From Tannerella sp. (lineage in GTDB: Bacteria > Bacteroidota > Bacteroidia > Bacteroidales > Tannerellaceae), in NCBI GenBank assembly GCA_031289515.1, contig JAITPH010000117.1, positions 1 through 6,313 on the forward strand: a stretch of 6,313 nucleotides of DNA, in the 5' to 3' direction. Made by a program: the position numbers and the translations under genes. Each line of letters opens with the position of its first letter. Positions within the stretch are counted from its first letter, which is position 1. The notes under the pieces were generated by a model. That model ran no database searches, had not been told where the DNA came from, and saw nothing but the letters and a program-made list of their open reading frames with translations. Below are positions 5,898-6,313 of this stretch, in pieces.

Positions 5898-6313
5898 ATG
5901 AGTTTAATAAAAAAAATAGAGATTAAGGGCTTGTTTAAGAGACATCAATTGGAATGGACTTTAAATTCCGATGTAAATATTCTTGTGGGCATTAACGGTG
6001 TTGGTAAAACAAGTATTCTGAGGAGTATAAATTCCTTATTGTCAAAAAAATACTATTATCTCAGAGATTTGGAAATGGACGTGGAGTTGCTTTTATCGGA
6101 CAATACGGAGGTTGCTTATTACGGAAATTCCAAAAGGATAAATAAGAATCAAGTTCAGCCTAATTTTGAATATGTAACCACTTTTGATGTCCCGTTAAAA
6201 GATAAAACAAAAATCAAACAGAGCGAAACACCTCTTGATAAGGAATTGGAACAGGTAATTTATACATTGGGGAAAGAAAATCAAAAATCGTTTTCCAATT
6301 ATCGTTTCAAGGC
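5898..6313 (+). CDS. AAA/SMC-like P-loop ATPase, amino-terminal part (runs off the right edge)
   Basis: An open frame starts with ATG at 5898 and continues without a stop for 138 residues to the window end. The amino end is a strand (SLIKKIEIKGL), then DVNILVGINGVGKTSILRSIN at about 25-45. The P-loop there, GINGVGKT (31-38), is Walker A of the AAA_15/AAA_21 type found in OLD-like and other SMC-related ATPases. Walker B, the signature motif and any C-terminal TOPRIM or other effector domain would lie outside the window. The gene is clearly richer in A and T (about one third G+C over the part I counted) and in Asn, Lys and Ile than the murE gene before it, which suggests transfer. ATPases of this group are common in defence and accessory loci, but no specific function can be given. 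AGGA lies only two bases before the ATG, too close for a usual ribosome-binding site. Confidence 0.85.
   Translation, partial: MSLIKKIEIKGLFKRHQLEWTLNSDVNILVGINGVGKTSILRSINSLLSKKYYYLRDLEMDVELLLSDNTEVAYYGNSKRINKNQVQPNFEYVTTFDVPLKDKTKIKQSETPLDKELEQVIYTLGKENQKSFSNYRFK

Overview
The window looks like a chromosomal piece of a Bacteroidota genome, probably order Bacteroidales. Three signs support this. Ribosome-binding sites are weak or absent. A TAnnTTTG-type promoter box can be seen. The order rsmH - ftsL-like - ftsI with a C-terminal PASTA domain - murE is the front half of the Bacteroidota division/cell-wall (dcw) cluster. MurE carries the DNPR motif, so the peptidoglycan should be of the meso-diaminopimelate type.

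Layout. Positions 1-567 (minus strand) hold an MNT/HEPN two-gene module of the toxin-antitoxin type. The nucleotidyltransferase gene (253-567) is intact. The overlapping HEPN gene (256 down to the left edge) is broken by a frameshift and an in-frame stop. Positions 568-936 are intergenic. This stretch holds a promoter for the module, a perfect 29-bp inverted repeat of a dispersed-repeat type, four TTTCAAY heptamers, and a candidate promoter box for the dcw operon. No mraZ gene is present upstream of rsmH. Positions 937-5884 (plus strand) are four tightly packed genes: rsmH (16S rRNA methyltransferase), an ftsL-like divisome gene, ftsI (septal transpeptidase) and murE. Gaps between them are 19, 11 and 22 bases, which suggests one operon. 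From 5898 to the right edge runs the start of an AT-rich P-loop ATPase gene that begins 13 bases after murE. mraY would normally be expected there.

The dcw genes work together. MurE makes a cytoplasmic peptidoglycan precursor, FtsI cross-links the finished material at the septum, and the FtsL-like protein probably helps hold and activate FtsI in the divisome. RsmH is a ribosome-modifying passenger that is conserved in this cluster. The two most notable points are the decayed HEPN partner next to an intact MNT gene, and the foreign-looking ATPase apparently inserted into the cell-wall operon.
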